From: Lachnospiraceae bacterium
GTDB lineage: Bacteria; Bacillota; Clostridia; Lachnospirales; Lachnospiraceae
Assembly (NCBI GenBank): GCA_011959805.1
Contig: BLMC01000001.1
Span: 1 to 52,967 of the forward strand
Direction of reading: 5' to 3'
DNA: 52,967 bases
How positions within the stretch are numbered: position 1 is the first letter of the stretch; each line of letters begins with the position of its first letter. Below are positions 1 to 8,554 of the stretch, in pieces. Under the pieces are notes generated by a model. The model ran no database searches. It was not told the DNA's origin and saw only the letters and a program-made list of their open reading frames with translations. Both the position numbers and the translations under genes were made by a program.

Positions 1-1854
1 ATCATGAATGACTATGTGACTTCCGCGGAAGAATATATGGTAGCATTTGCTTTGGGCAGTGAAGTGCATGAACTTCTTGAAGATCCAGAAGATGCTAATT
101 TGCTGAAAAAAGGGCAACAGTATACAGAGGATTTTGCCGCAGTCAAAGGTATTTTTGAAGGATTGTATATCGGCACCCCTTCTACCTATATTCTGACACA
201 TACTTCCAAGGATGCAATTGGCATGACAACCCGAACAGGGGAATCATTGCAAGAGTTCCACGATACAATTTTGTCTAATTCACAGTTGACAAATCTGGGA
301 ATTATGAAGTCTCCGGGGACAGGAAGTATGATTCTTTCCATGTATTATCCCATTTTTAAAGGAGAAACATGCCTAGGTTATGTTGGTGCTGGGGTCTATG
401 CCAGTCGGTTAATGGATGCGTTACTAGACTTAAATATCGAAGGATTGCCAAACAGTGAATATGTATTTTTAAATGTGGAAAACGATACATACTTGTATAA
501 TCAGAACGAATCTTTGCTAAACACAAAAACAACAGATAAGGGATATCAAGAAATTCTTAGGCGGATTAAAACAGAAAATAATTCCTTGGTTGGCACATAT
601 TTTTATCAGGATGAAGAGGGTATAGAACAGTTGGTTGTCTATAAATATTTAAAAGATCGCAACTGGATTTTTATGGTTCGTGACAATGCATCGGAAGTCT
701 ATAGAGAAGTAGAAGATGTGCGCAACACAGTGGGATTTTTATGTGCACTGGTAGGAGTATTTATTGTGTTTACCACTCTGATTATTCTGTATCGAGAAGG
801 CAGAGAGCTGATGATTATGGAGAAGGCTATTCGTCATCTTGGCAATTTAGAGCTTTCAGCAGACCAGAAATTAGAATCATTTTATGGAAGACAAGATGAA
901 GTTGGCATGATTGCTGATACAATTCATTTTGTCTGTGACTGCATGAGAAAAACAATTAATGATATTGGGCGGATATTAGGTGAGATGGCAGATGGCAACA
1001 TTGGTGTTGATGTGGAGCAGAATGAAAAATATTATATTGGCGATTTTAAAGTTTTATTTGAGAGCTTAAAAAGTATTCGCATACGTCTTGCGGATGTTAT
1101 GTGCAATATTATTCATATTGCAAAGCAGGTAAACAATGGTGCTAATCAAGTATCAGCAGGTGCGCAGTCATTGTCTCAGGGTACCATTCAACAGAAGGAT
1201 TCTATTAATAAGCTTGTAGATAATATGACTGATATTACTGCTCAAATTCAAAATAGCACGATTCGCTGTGGGAATGCGAGTGATTTGGTGGATAAGGCTA
1301 CAAAGTATTCTTCTGAGGCAGATGCGAAGATGGAACAATTGCTGATTGCTACAGAAAATATTGACCGTTCGTCTACGCAGATTGTCAGCATTATCAAAAC
1401 GATTGAAGACATTGCTTTTCAGACAAAAATTCTTGCACTTAACGCTTCTGTTGAAGCTGCTCGAGCTGGCGAAGCTGGAAAAGGATTTTCCGTTGTATCA
1501 GAAGAAGTAAGAAGTCTTGCTACGAAATCGGCGGATGCTGCAAATTCTACAAGTACATTGATAGGTCGTTCCATTCAAGATATAAAAACCGGCACAGAGT
1601 CTACAAGCCTTGCGCTTTCTGCAATGCAGGTTATTAGTGAATGTATTCAGTCTATTAAGGTGCTTATGGATGAGATTGCATCAGCTAGTTGCCAACAGTC
1701 AGAAATGATTGTCTCAGTAGAAAATAGAATCAAAGAAGTTTTTAAGGTAACACAGGAAAATTCTAATGCGGCAGAAGAAAGTGCAACGATATCCGAAGAA
1801 TTGTCCAAGCAAGCAAAGACATTGAATCAGCTTGTCAGTCAATTTCGCATTTGA
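1..1854 (+). CDS. Methyl-accepting chemotaxis protein (5' end cut by window edge)
   Basis: A membrane chemoreceptor that senses ligands outside the cell and controls CheA kinase inside. The visible part starts inside an extracellular Cache-like sensor (about residues 1-235, counting the ATG at 4 as 1). One membrane segment follows (about 243-264), then a HAMP-like linker and a long cytoplasmic coiled coil. The conserved signalling hairpin tip lies near residues 467-505 (motifs [15 protein letters not shown] and [12 protein letters not shown]). No N-terminal membrane segment or ribosome binding site precedes the first ATG, and the frame is open to base 1, so the true start is probably outside the window. 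No CheR-docking pentapeptide is seen at the C terminus. The ligand cannot be told. It fits the flagellar-type genes further on. Confidence 0.93.
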   Translation: MMNDYVTSAEEYMVAFALGSEVHELLEDPEDANLLKKGQQYTEDFAAVKGIFEGLYIGTPSTYILTHTSKDAIGMTTRTGESLQEFHDTILSNSQLTNLGIMKSPGTGSMILSMYYPIFKGETCLGYVGAGVYASRLMDALLDLNIEGLPNSEYVFLNVENDTYLYNQNESLLNTKTTDKGYQEILRRIKTENNSLVGTYFYQDEEGIEQLVVYKYLKDRNWIFMVRDNASEVYREVEDVRNTVGFLCALVGVFIVFTTLIILYREGRELMIMEKAIRHLGNLELSADQKLESFYGRQDEVGMIADTIHFVCDCMRKTINDIGRILGEMADGNIGVDVEQNEKYYIGDFKVLFESLKSIRIRLADVMCNIIHIAKQVNNGANQVSAGAQSLSQGTIQQKDSINKLVDNMTDITAQIQNSTIRCGNASDLVDKATKYSSEADAKMEQLLIATENIDRSSTQIVSIIKTIEDIAFQTKILALNASVEAARAGEAGKGFSVVSEEVRSLATKSADAANSTSTLIGRSIQDIKTGTESTSLALSAMQVISECIQSIKVLMDEIASASCQQSEMIVSVENRIKEVFKVTQENSNAAEESATISEELSKQAKTLNQLVSQFRI

Positions 1855-1861
1855 AAAAATT

Positions 1862-1888
1862 AACAATTGCACAGTTGAAAATTGTTTT
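1862..1888 (+). terminator. Weak hairpin after the chemoreceptor gene
   Basis: AACAATT (1862-1868) can pair with AATTGTT (1880-1886), followed by a short T run. It sits just after the receptor stop codon. The stem is short and AT-rich, so termination is only suggested. Confidence 0.35.
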
Positions 1889-1996
1889 GGAGACAGTGAG
1901 CATTGTAACAGTTTATCCATACGCATTCATAAGTTGTCGGTTTGTATATTTAATTTTGTATAGCGCAACTATTACTGGGCATTTTGTATTTTTTGC

Positions 1997-2024
1997 TTGC
2001 ATTCTGCAAAGACTGTGCTATAAT
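1997..2024 (+). promoter_or_regulatory. Promoter of the tRNA pair
   Basis: A perfect -10 TATAAT (2019-2024) carries the extended-10 TG at 2016-2017. A -35-like TTGCAT (1997-2002) lies 16 bases upstream. The first tRNA begins ten bases after the -10 box, as expected for a stable RNA promoter. Confidence 0.75.
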
Positions 2025-2033
2025 TCTGTCTAT

Positions 2034-2106
2034 GGGGATATAGCTCAGCTGGGAGAGCGATACGTTCGCAACGTATAGGTCACGAGTTCGAGTCTCGCTA
2101 TCTCCA
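2034..2106 (+). tRNA. tRNA-Ala (anticodon CGC)
   Basis: A 73-base cloverleaf. The acceptor arms are GGGGATA and TATCTCC, with discriminator A at 2106. The D arm is GCTC/GAGC, and the anticodon stem ATACG/CGTAT closes the loop TTCGCAA. The anticodon CGC reads GCG (Ala). The G3:U70 wobble pair in the acceptor stem is the classic alanine identity element and supports the call. CCA is not encoded. The outermost T-stem pair is A-C, a mismatch. Confidence 0.95.
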
Positions 2107-2110
2107 TATC

Positions 2111-2184
2111 GGAAGCATAGCTCAGCCGGGATGAGCGTTCGCCTCACACGCGAAAGGTCAGGGGTTCGAGCCCCCTTGCTTCCA
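2111..2184 (+). tRNA. tRNA-Val (anticodon CAC)
   Basis: A 74-base cloverleaf. Acceptor GGAAGCA/TGCTTCC with discriminator A at 2184, D arm GCTC/GAGC, anticodon stem TTCGC/GCGAA with loop CTCACAC. The anticodon CAC reads GUG (Val). The T arm is perfect (AGGGG/CCCCT region). It lies four bases after tRNA-Ala and ends before a shared terminator, so the two are probably one transcript. CCA is not encoded. Confidence 0.95.
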
Positions 2185-2203
2185 GTGATATTGATTCAAA
2201 AAG

Positions 2204-2236
2204 CAACCACACAGTCTGATTTGTGGTTGTTTTTTT
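2204..2236 (+). terminator. Terminator of the tRNA pair
   Basis: The 8-bp stem CAACCACA (2204-2211) / TGTGGTTG (2222-2229) is followed directly by seven T residues (2230-2236). A family I repeat starts two bases later. Confidence 0.9.
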
Positions 2237-2237
2237 G

Positions 2238-2323
2238 TGCACATGGACGCAAAGAGGAGCTATTTTGCGAAAGCTGCCTGCGTCCGGTGCGCGAGTAAAA
2301 AAAGTAAACTTTCCTACTCGATT
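2238..2323 (+). repeat. Family I structured repeat, copy a
   Basis: An 86-bp element starting TGCACA and ending TACTCGATT. The outer stem is GGACGCA (2245-2251) / TGCGTCC (2279-2285), the inner stem AGCT/AGCT, and the 3' hairpin CGAGTA/TACTCG. It lies directly after the tRNA terminator. A truncated second unit (GTACATGGACC, then GGAGGAAGA) begins right after it at 2324, as in the tandem copies c and d. See the other family I entries for the shared fold. Confidence 0.8.
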
Positions 2324-2430
2324 GTACATGGACCCCTGGAGGAAGACTGTCAACGAACAGGAAAAGTTCACTGGCGATAAACTTAGTATTTTTAAGAGTT
2401 AGCGGGATTTTAATAACAAAATATCAGCTG

Positions 2431-2493
2431 AGGTGCCCTTAAAAATTGTCAAATCACAATCGGGATTTGTAGAATTTTTAAGTGAGTGTACCT
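2431..2493. other. Long imperfect inverted repeat upstream of bioY
   Basis: CTTAAAAATT (2438-2447) pairs with AATTTTTAAG (2473-2482). Inside it CAAATC (2450-2455) pairs with GATTTG (2464-2469), and outside it AGGT pairs with ACCT. The stretch 2324-2590 holds no convincing gene. This fold and the truncated family I unit are the only structures seen there. Confidence 0.5.
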
Positions 2494-2590
2494 TCAGTAA
2501 TTATCTATCGAATATACATTATAATTCAATTTTTATATAATAAAAATATTGCGAAAAGAGAGTTAGGGAAAGAGAAATAGAATTATAGTA

Positions 2591-2641
2591 TTGACATTTG
2601 TTTTGGTTGATTGTAAACTATTTTTATAAATAGGTTAACAT
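2591..2641 (+). promoter_or_regulatory. bioY promoter with BirA-type operator
   Basis: A -35 TTGACA (2591-2596) and a -10 TAAACT (2614-2619) are 17 bases apart. Overlapping the -10 box is TTGTAAAC (2611-2618), 15 bases, then GTTAACAT (2634-2641). This matches the known Firmicute BirA (biotin repressor) operator, a dyad of TTGTNAAC-type half sites about 15 bases apart. Bound BirA would block the promoter when biotin is plentiful. Confidence 0.85.
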
Positions 2642-2668
2642 TTAATCAAAAGCGGAGGAATGATTACT

Positions 2669-3238
2669 ATGAACACAAAAACAAAAGAAATCACATTGAT
2701 TGGTATGATGGCAGCGGTGACTTGTATTGCAGGACCACTATCGTTGCCGTTGCCATTTAGTCCAGTTCCTATCTCATTGACAAATCTGGCAGTTTATTTT
2801 TCGGTTTATATACTTGGAATGAAACGAGGAACAGCCAGTTATCTTGTGTATTTGCTGTTGGGGCTGGTAGGATTACCTGTTTTTTCAGCTTTTACAAGTG
2901 GACCAGTAAAACTTTTTGGACCGACAGGCGGATACCTTATTGGGTTTTTATTTATGGCGCTAATCTGTGGATATTTTATTGACCGATGGGAAGGGCAGAT
3001 GCTTGCCAGCTTTATTGGAATGGTTATCGGAACGGTTGTGTGTTATCTATTTGGAACGATATGGCTTGCATATCAGATGAGTCTTGGGTCTGACCAGACA
3101 TTTGTTGATATGCTTCCTACAGCATTTGTCGCAGGAGTCCTTCCGTTTATTGTAGGAGATTTGGCAAAAATTACAATTAGCTTGTTGATTGGATCACAGG
3201 TGCGTGTACGTGTGAGGCGGATAGCATTTAATAAATAA
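2669..3238 (+). CDS. bioY: Biotin transporter S component BioY
   Basis: The substrate-binding membrane subunit of an energy-coupling-factor (ECF) biotin importer, 189 residues with about six membrane segments. Family hallmarks are the N-terminal PLPFSPVPISLTNLAVY region and the central GPTGGYLIGF loop. An ATG at 2660 almost abuts the GGAGGA (2654-2659), so the ATG at 2669, nine bases from it, is the better start. No ECF ATPase or T subunit is next to it, so it must share an energising module encoded elsewhere or act alone. The BirA-type operator just upstream supports the biotin assignment and predicts repression by biotin. Confidence 0.95.
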   Translation: MNTKTKEITLIGMMAAVTCIAGPLSLPLPFSPVPISLTNLAVYFSVYILGMKRGTASYLVYLLLGLVGLPVFSAFTSGPVKLFGPTGGYLIGFLFMALICGYFIDRWEGQMLASFIGMVIGTVVCYLFGTIWLAYQMSLGSDQTFVDMLPTAFVAGVLPFIVGDLAKITISLLIGSQVRVRVRRIAFNK

Positions 3239-3386
3239 TAATCATCTTTCAGAATTTTCTTTACACCTATCTTTGCAGAAGATTTTCCTCATTAGCGTAT
3301 CCATAAGTTTGTGTGTCTTTCACAGAGATTTTCTTGCAATATCAGAGATATAAAGGCTTTAAGAGTCTATAATATTGAATTGAATT

Positions 3387-3433
3387 AAAATGTCAGAGAC
3401 ATCTGTAGATTTAAAGGATGTCTCTGACATTTT
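3387..3433. terminator. bioY terminator (perfect 17-bp stem)
   Basis: A perfect 17-bp inverted repeat: the left arm at 3387-3403 starts AAAATGTCAGAG and the right arm at 3417-3433 ends CTGACATTTT, with a 13-base loop. A-rich and T-rich ends make it look usable in both directions. The rest of 3239-3491 shows no gene. Confidence 0.8.
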
Positions 3434-3491
3434 GATTTCAACTAAAAAATATTCCCATTTTTAAAAGGGGTGAAAAAAGTACAATTTGCAA

Positions 3492-3606
3492 CTAAGATAA
3501 TTTCTAAATAAAATTGTAGACGTACCGATTAGTTCTATGTCAACAGGGCTAACTTGCACACCGCCGTAAGAATGCCAATAGCATTCTTGAATCAATACTT
3601 GCAATC
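3492..3606 (+). repeat. Family II intergenic repeat, copy 1
   Basis: This copy matches 39865-39985. Shared blocks are CTAAGATAA, ATGTCA(A/G)C, GCT(A/G)ACT(T/C)GCAC(A/G)CCGC, AAGAATGCC(A/G)ATA and TTGAAT. Here the 3' part forms a perfect hairpin, AAGAATGC/GCATTCTT around CAATA (3569-3589). It ends just before the signal peptidase gene, so it lies in that gene's leader. Confidence 0.65.
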
Positions 3607-3669
3607 ATGGTACAGATTGAGTATAATAATTGGTGTATCTTAGTATACGCAATGCAAAGGACAGAATGG

Positions 3670-4251
3670 ATGACAAGACAAAAGGGATTAACATTTTACC
3701 AGAAAAAGAAAAAATTAAATATTGTAGTAGTGAAAGAAATCCTAAGCTGGATTTTTTGGATATTTGTTTCAATACTTCTGGCTGCTGTAACAGTTTTTTG
3801 TGTTGGGATGAAAACAAGTATGATTGGTCCTTCTATGGAACCAAGTCTATATAATGGGCAGGAGATTTTTTTGAATAGGCTAATTTATAAAGTGGCCTCT
3901 CCACGAGAGGGAGATGTCATTGTATTTCTTCCAAATGGTAATGAGAAGTCTCATTATTATGTGAAACGTGTAGTCGGTGTTCCAGGAGATACTTTGTACA
4001 TAAAAAATGGTGTTTTACATGTCAATGATGAGACAGTAGAACAATATTTTAACGATAAAATTGTTGAGCCAGGCTTGTTGGAGAGTAAAGTTATACTGGG
4101 AGAGGACGAGTATTTTGTAATTGGAGATAACTGTAATGACAGTGAAGATAGCCGCTCTGCAAATATTGGAACAGTCAAAAAGAGCTATATCATAGGAAAA
4201 GCGTGGATGAAGTTGGCTTCCGGTGATAGCGACATGGGATTGATAGAATAA
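3670..4251 (+). CDS. lepB: Signal peptidase I (first copy)
   Basis: A membrane-bound serine protease that cuts signal peptides from exported proteins. 193 residues from ATG 3670, chosen because AAAGGA (3656-3661) is eight bases upstream; the ATG at 3607 lacks a ribosome binding site and lies at the family II repeat. A lysine-rich N terminus leads into one membrane segment. The nucleophile Ser55 lies in GPSMEPSL, the general-base Lys99 in YYVKRVVGVPGD, and the late box is EYFVIGDNCNDSEDSR. These match the Ser/Lys dyad of the SipS/LepB type. It is followed 21 bases later by rbgA and then a second signal peptidase. Confidence 0.93.
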   Translation: MTRQKGLTFYQKKKKLNIVVVKEILSWIFWIFVSILLAAVTVFCVGMKTSMIGPSMEPSLYNGQEIFLNRLIYKVASPREGDVIVFLPNGNEKSHYYVKRVVGVPGDTLYIKNGVLHVNDETVEQYFNDKIVEPGLLESKVILGEDEYFVIGDNCNDSEDSRSANIGTVKKSYIIGKAWMKLASGDSDMGLIE

Positions 4252-4272
4252 AAGGAAAGGCATGACAAAAAG

Positions 4273-5127
4273 ATGGCAAATTATCAATGGTATCCAGGGC
4301 ATATGACCAAGGCAAAACGGATGATGCAGGAAGATATTAAACTTATTGATTTGGTGATTGAGCTGGTTGATGCAAGAGTGCCACTCAGCAGCAGAAATCC
4401 AGATATTGATGAGTTAAGTAAAAATAAATCAAGGATTATTCTTTTAAATAAATCAGATCTTTCAGATGCGAGAAAGAATAAACTATGGATGGATTATTTT
4501 TCATCAAAAGGATTTTATGTACTGGAAATCAATTCCAAGACAGGAGCTGGTGTAAAATCGATTCAGGGTGTCGTGCAGGAGGCGTGCAAAGAAAAGATTG
4601 CGCGTGACAGAAAAAGAGGGATTCTCAATAGACCTGTGCGTGCAATGGTGGTTGGAATTCCCAATGTCGGCAAGTCTACTTTTATCAATTCATTTGCAGG
4701 CAGGGCATGCACTAAGACTGGAAATAAACCAGGTGTGACAAAGGGCAAGCAGTGGATACGTCTAAATAAGAGTCTTGAGTTGTTGGATACACCAGGTATT
4801 TTGTGGCCGAAATTTGAAGACCAGACAGTGGGGCTTCATCTTGCTATGATTGGTTCCATCAATGATGAAATTGTGCATTCAGATGAGCTTGCGTACGAGT
4901 TAATTCGATTTTTGCAAAAGGAGTATTCAGGGCTGATAGAGAAACGATATCAGATTGAGACAATTGATGGACAGGATGCCTATGATACAATCAAAACAGT
5001 CTGTGTCAGCAAAAAATGTTACTTGAAAGGGGAAGAATTGGATATTATGAAAGCTTCCTCGATGATTGTGGAGGACTTTAGAAACGGAAGAATTGGAAGA
5101 ATTACATTGGAGATGCCGGAGGGATGA
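4273..5127 (+). CDS. rbgA: Ribosome biogenesis GTPase RbgA (YlqF)
   Basis: A GTPase needed for late assembly of the 50S ribosomal subunit. The 284-residue protein is circularly permuted as the family requires: NKSD (59-62, G4) comes before the P-loop GIPNVGKS (128-135, G1) and DTPG (172-175, G3). The N-terminal NYQWYPGHMTKAKRMM is diagnostic. An AAAGGAAAGG stretch precedes the ATG. Its stop codon overlaps the start of the second signal peptidase (ATGATGG), so the two are translationally coupled. In Bacillus subtilis rbgA likewise precedes rnhB, ylqG and ylqH, an order kept here. Confidence 0.97.
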   Translation: MANYQWYPGHMTKAKRMMQEDIKLIDLVIELVDARVPLSSRNPDIDELSKNKSRIILLNKSDLSDARKNKLWMDYFSSKGFYVLEINSKTGAGVKSIQGVVQEACKEKIARDRKRGILNRPVRAMVVGIPNVGKSTFINSFAGRACTKTGNKPGVTKGKQWIRLNKSLELLDTPGILWPKFEDQTVGLHLAMIGSINDEIVHSDELAYELIRFLQKEYSGLIEKRYQIETIDGQDAYDTIKTVCVSKKCYLKGEELDIMKASSMIVEDFRNGRIGRITLEMPEG

Positions 5128-5702
5128 TGGAAACGGAAATAATTGAAACAGAGGAAAATAAAATGAAACACATTTTGAAGGAGATATTGAGTATCAGTAT
5201 CTATTTGTTGTTGGTATTCTGTGCTGCATATTTCATTGTCACATATGTGGGGCAACGGACACAAGTGAGTGGAAGTAGTATGGAGACAACATTAAGCAAT
5301 GGGGATCATTTGATTGTTGATAAGATATCTTATCGGTTTGAGGATCCAGAACGGTTTGATATCATTGTATTTCCATTTCAATATGATACAGATACGTATT
5401 ATATTAAGCGAATTATAGGAATGCCGGGTGAGACAGTACAGATTGATGAAAGTGGAAACATTTATATTGATGGTGAATTGTTGGAGGAGGCTTATGGACG
5501 CGAGGTAATTCAGCATCCTGGAAGGGCAAGCGACCCAATTTTGCTTGGTGTAGATGAATATTTTGTAATGGGAGATAATAGAAACAACAGTTCGGACAGC
5601 AGAGACCCTTCCGTCGGAAATATTCATCGCAAAGACATTATTGGCAGGGCATTTATAAGAATTTGGCCTTCTTCAAAATTTGGTATTTTAAAACATCAAT
5701 GA
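5124..5702 (+). CDS. lepB: Signal peptidase I (second copy)
   Basis: A second signal peptidase I, 192 residues if it starts at the ATG overlapping the rbgA stop (GGAGGG just upstream, very close). A start at ATG 5163 after GAGGAAA is also possible. A single membrane segment (about 15-35) is followed by nucleophile Ser52 (GSSMETT), catalytic Lys95 (YYIKRIIGMPGE) and the box EYFVMGDNRNNSSDSRDPSVG. The last box is closer to the standard family form than in the 3670 copy. Two non-identical peptidases bracketing rbgA suggest an old duplication, possibly with different substrate ranges (inference). Confidence 0.93.
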   Translation: MMETEIIETEENKMKHILKEILSISIYLLLVFCAAYFIVTYVGQRTQVSGSSMETTLSNGDHLIVDKISYRFEDPERFDIIVFPFQYDTDTYYIKRIIGMPGETVQIDESGNIYIDGELLEEAYGREVIQHPGRASDPILLGVDEYFVMGDNRNNSSDSRDPSVGNIHRKDIIGRAFIRIWPSSKFGILKHQ

Positions 5703-5849
5703 CTTTATCTTAGTGGAGAAAATTTTTTCCATTATCAATGGTAAGTAAAATACAACTTAGTCTTAGGAAGGGTACAATTTTTGATAGAGATAAGTCTTTG
5801 GTAAGAGTACAGATGCAAATATAAAATATGGAAAGGATACGATGCGTTT

Positions 5850-6629
5850 GTGAAAAAGAAAATAGAGGAAATCAAAAATGAATTAAAGGCAGCATGCGAG
5901 AGTGAGCTGCCTGTTTTTGTGAAGCGATACGAGATAGACCGACGAAGCGGTGTACAGACACTTGTGGCGAAGGCAAGGAAAATGATAGATGCGTATGAGA
6001 AGGAAAAACAGCGCATCGAATGCATGAAAAAGTACGAAAAAGAATATGATTCTTTTGGATACATTTGTGGGATTGATGAGGTCGGCAGAGGGCCGCTTGC
6101 AGGACCTGTTGTAGCAGGTGCAGTGATATTGCCAAAAGATTGTCAAATATTATATCTCAATGACTCGAAACAGCTGAGTGAAAAGAAGCGCGAAGAATTA
6201 TATGATATTATTTTGAAAGAAGCTGTGGCAGTGGGAATTGGATATGCATCTCATGTGCGGATTGATGAGATTAATATTTTGCAGGCAACTTATGAGGCAA
6301 TGCGACAGGCAATTAGCAAATTGGACGTAAAGCCAGATATTTTATTAAATGATGCAGTTACAATACCTGGAGTAGAGATTCGACAAGTTCCGATTATTAA
6401 GGGAGACGCGCAAAGTGTGTCGATTGCCGCGGCGAGCATTGTCGCCAAAGTAACAAGAGATCGTTTGATGGTGGAGTATGACAGGGTATATCCAGAATAT
6501 CATTTTGCAGACAATAAGGGTTACGGTGCAACAGTACATATTGAGGCGTTGAAAAAATATGGAGCCTCACCAATACATAGGAAAAGTTTTATTAAAAATT
6601 TTGTCGATGAGGAAGAGATGCAGAATTAG
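5850..6629 (+). CDS. rnhB: Ribonuclease HII
   Basis: Cuts the RNA strand of RNA-DNA hybrids and removes single ribonucleotides from DNA. 259 residues from a GTG start with GGAAAGGA upstream; the ATG at 5842 is out of frame and closes after three codons. The catalytic CGIDEVGRGPLAGPVV motif has Asp76 and Glu77. Later acidic residues lie in LLNDAVTIPG and the KGD block before SIAAASIVAKVTRD, completing the DEDD set. The roughly 70-residue N-terminal extension is typical of the Firmicute long form (Bacillus, about 255). The gap 5703-5849 before it shows only short AT-rich inverted repeats. Confidence 0.96.
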   Translation: MKKKIEEIKNELKAACESELPVFVKRYEIDRRSGVQTLVAKARKMIDAYEKEKQRIECMKKYEKEYDSFGYICGIDEVGRGPLAGPVVAGAVILPKDCQILYLNDSKQLSEKKREELYDIILKEAVAVGIGYASHVRIDEINILQATYEAMRQAISKLDVKPDILLNDAVTIPGVEIRQVPIIKGDAQSVSIAAASIVAKVTRDRLMVEYDRVYPEYHFADNKGYGATVHIEALKKYGASPIHRKSFIKNFVDEEEMQN

Positions 6630-6643
6630 TAGGAGGGAAGTTT

Positions 6644-8536
6644 ATGGACAGTGTATTGTCGGGATATTCACAAAGCTATGGCGGGACACAGATTGGGCAG
6701 GGGTATGCAGGAACTGTGGGAACGACAGGAAGTGCTGCATCTGCAAATACACAGGGAGTGGATGTGACACAGCTACAACCCGGCGATACCTTTCAGGGAG
6801 AAATAGTTTCTGTCAACGGTGAGGATGTACAAATACAGTTGGCAAATGGGCAATATATGGCAGCGAAACTGGAACGTGATGTACAGTTGGCGCTCGGACA
6901 AGTCATGAACTTGCAAGTACAGTCTAACAAGGATAATCGAGTGGTTTTAAAGCCTGTCTATGATGGAAAAATGCAGATGTTGCGTGTAGGAGAGGCAGCG
7001 CTCCGAGCAGCACATATGGCAGTCAATGACAGAACAATGTCTCTTGTGTCGACATTATTAGAAAATGGCATGTCGATTAATAAAAATACATTGATGTTGT
7101 TTAATCGGCTTACGCTACAAAATCCAAATGCAAGTATAGCAGATTTGATTAAATTGAGTAAATTACAGTTACCGATTAATGACAATAGTCTTTCTCAGTT
7201 GCAAAATTACGAAAATATGGAGCATAAGCTGTTAGATGGCGTTCGGGAAGCATCTGACGAGATCTTGAAGCTATATGATACTTTGACTGGAAGAACAGAT
7301 GTGCAAAGTGGTCAAAGTTCTTCTGCAAATGGAGTGGTAAATGTTGCACAAGGTACTGTTTCTAGTCAGGTAGCATTGCAAAACGGTGGTAAATTTCTCG
7401 AACAGGTGCTTGTATTGCTTGCAGGAGAGGAAGAACAGAATGCAACAACGCAAAGTATTCAAAATGAAAATCATAATGTTGATACTTCTGTTTTACAGGA
7501 AAATCAAACCGAGCAGGGAAACCAGAGTGTATCGTCCAACACAGTCAATATGACTCAGGATAGTTTGCGAAATCAAACAGAAAATCTTATAGAAAAAAAT
7601 TTGGACAACGAAAGTATAAAGACAAATTCACAAGAATCAGAGAAAGCACTACAACAAAATACCAGTCAAGCTTTCAAACAAGAAACAGTAGACAATAAAA
7701 TGCAAAATATATTAGATACTTTTTCAAATCAGTTAAAAAGTGAATCTCCTCAAACAGTTTCCAATAAGATTATTGCGTTGATACGAGAAGGAATCAAGGA
7801 AGGAAATCTTGCATTGAAGGATATAAAACAGTTGTTGTTGGACAGCGAGATTGGTAGGCAACTAACAACAGAACAAAAGACCGAGATTTTTCGTTCTGAA
7901 CCATTTCGGTCAATGCTCAAAAACGGATTGCAGAAACAGTGGACGCTATCACCGCAGGATTTATTACAGGAGGGGAAAGTAGAAGAGTTTTATCAAAAGC
8001 TTGCAAGAGAAAGTAGTCAATTGACACGCATGATGAATGAGGCAATGCAGTCTGCCAATCAAGGGAACAATGGTACACAGGCGCGCGCAATGGCAAATCT
8101 CAGTGAGAATGTTGAGTTTATGAATCAGATGAATCAAGTGTTTACCTATGTACAATTGCCATTAAAATTTAGCAATTCGCAGGCACATGGCGATTTGTAT
8201 GTCTATACAAACAAAAAAAATATGGCACGCAAAGATGGTATGCTCACAGCATTCTTACATTTGGATATGGACCATCTCGGAGCGCTGGATGTTAGTATTT
8301 CTCTTCAGACAGAACGAAATCAAGTCACTACAAAATTTTATCTCGATGAATCGTCTATTGCGCTGGTGGAGGAACATGTTGAGGAGTTGGCACAGAGGCT
8401 GTTAAAGAAAGGTTATCAGTGCAAGAATATGGTTGTGGAAAAAGAAGAGAATAAAACAGTTTTGAATCGTATGGAAGAGCAAGTGGCAGGCGGCAGTACC
8501 ATTCTCAGTTATCAGACGTTTGACACGAGAGCATAA
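6644..8536 (+). CDS. ylqG: FliK-like flagellar hook-length control protein (YlqG-like)
   Basis: 630 residues after a GGAGGG site, 14 bases from rnhB. The N-terminal third contains a small beta-rich segment (PGDTFQGEIVSVNGEDVQIQ). The middle (about 200-350) is rich in Gln, Asn and Ser and looks disordered. The C-terminal roughly 100 residues resemble the FliK/Flg_hook domain, with LDMDHLGALDVSISL followed by a helical LVEEHVEELAQRLLKKGY. FliK measures hook length and switches export by contacting FlhB. Here the next gene is a piece of FlhB, supporting a paired role. It sits outside any flagellar operon, as does B. subtilis ylqG; the exact function is unknown. Confidence 0.8.
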   Translation: MDSVLSGYSQSYGGTQIGQGYAGTVGTTGSAASANTQGVDVTQLQPGDTFQGEIVSVNGEDVQIQLANGQYMAAKLERDVQLALGQVMNLQVQSNKDNRVVLKPVYDGKMQMLRVGEAALRAAHMAVNDRTMSLVSTLLENGMSINKNTLMLFNRLTLQNPNASIADLIKLSKLQLPINDNSLSQLQNYENMEHKLLDGVREASDEILKLYDTLTGRTDVQSGQSSSANGVVNVAQGTVSSQVALQNGGKFLEQVLVLLAGEEEQNATTQSIQNENHNVDTSVLQENQTEQGNQSVSSNTVNMTQDSLRNQTENLIEKNLDNESIKTNSQESEKALQQNTSQAFKQETVDNKMQNILDTFSNQLKSESPQTVSNKIIALIREGIKEGNLALKDIKQLLLDSEIGRQLTTEQKTEIFRSEPFRSMLKNGLQKQWTLSPQDLLQEGKVEEFYQKLARESSQLTRMMNEAMQSANQGNNGTQARAMANLSENVEFMNQMNQVFTYVQLPLKFSNSQAHGDLYVYTNKKNMARKDGMLTAFLHLDMDHLGALDVSISLQTERNQVTTKFYLDESSIALVEEHVEELAQRLLKKGYQCKNMVVEKEENKTVLNRMEEQVAGGSTILSYQTFDTRA

Positions 8537-8554
8537 AAAGAAAGGACAGAATAG

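Noticed and set aside
2034..2184. tRNA genes as an integration site for a genomic island
   Set aside because: No integrase, direct repeat of the tRNA end or compositional break was seen nearby.
2238..2323. Family I repeat as a known riboswitch or as an RNase P fragment (AGAGGAAA)
   Set aside because: The match is only a few bases; the copies lie after terminators rather than in front of a common gene class, and the fold differs from RNase P RNA.
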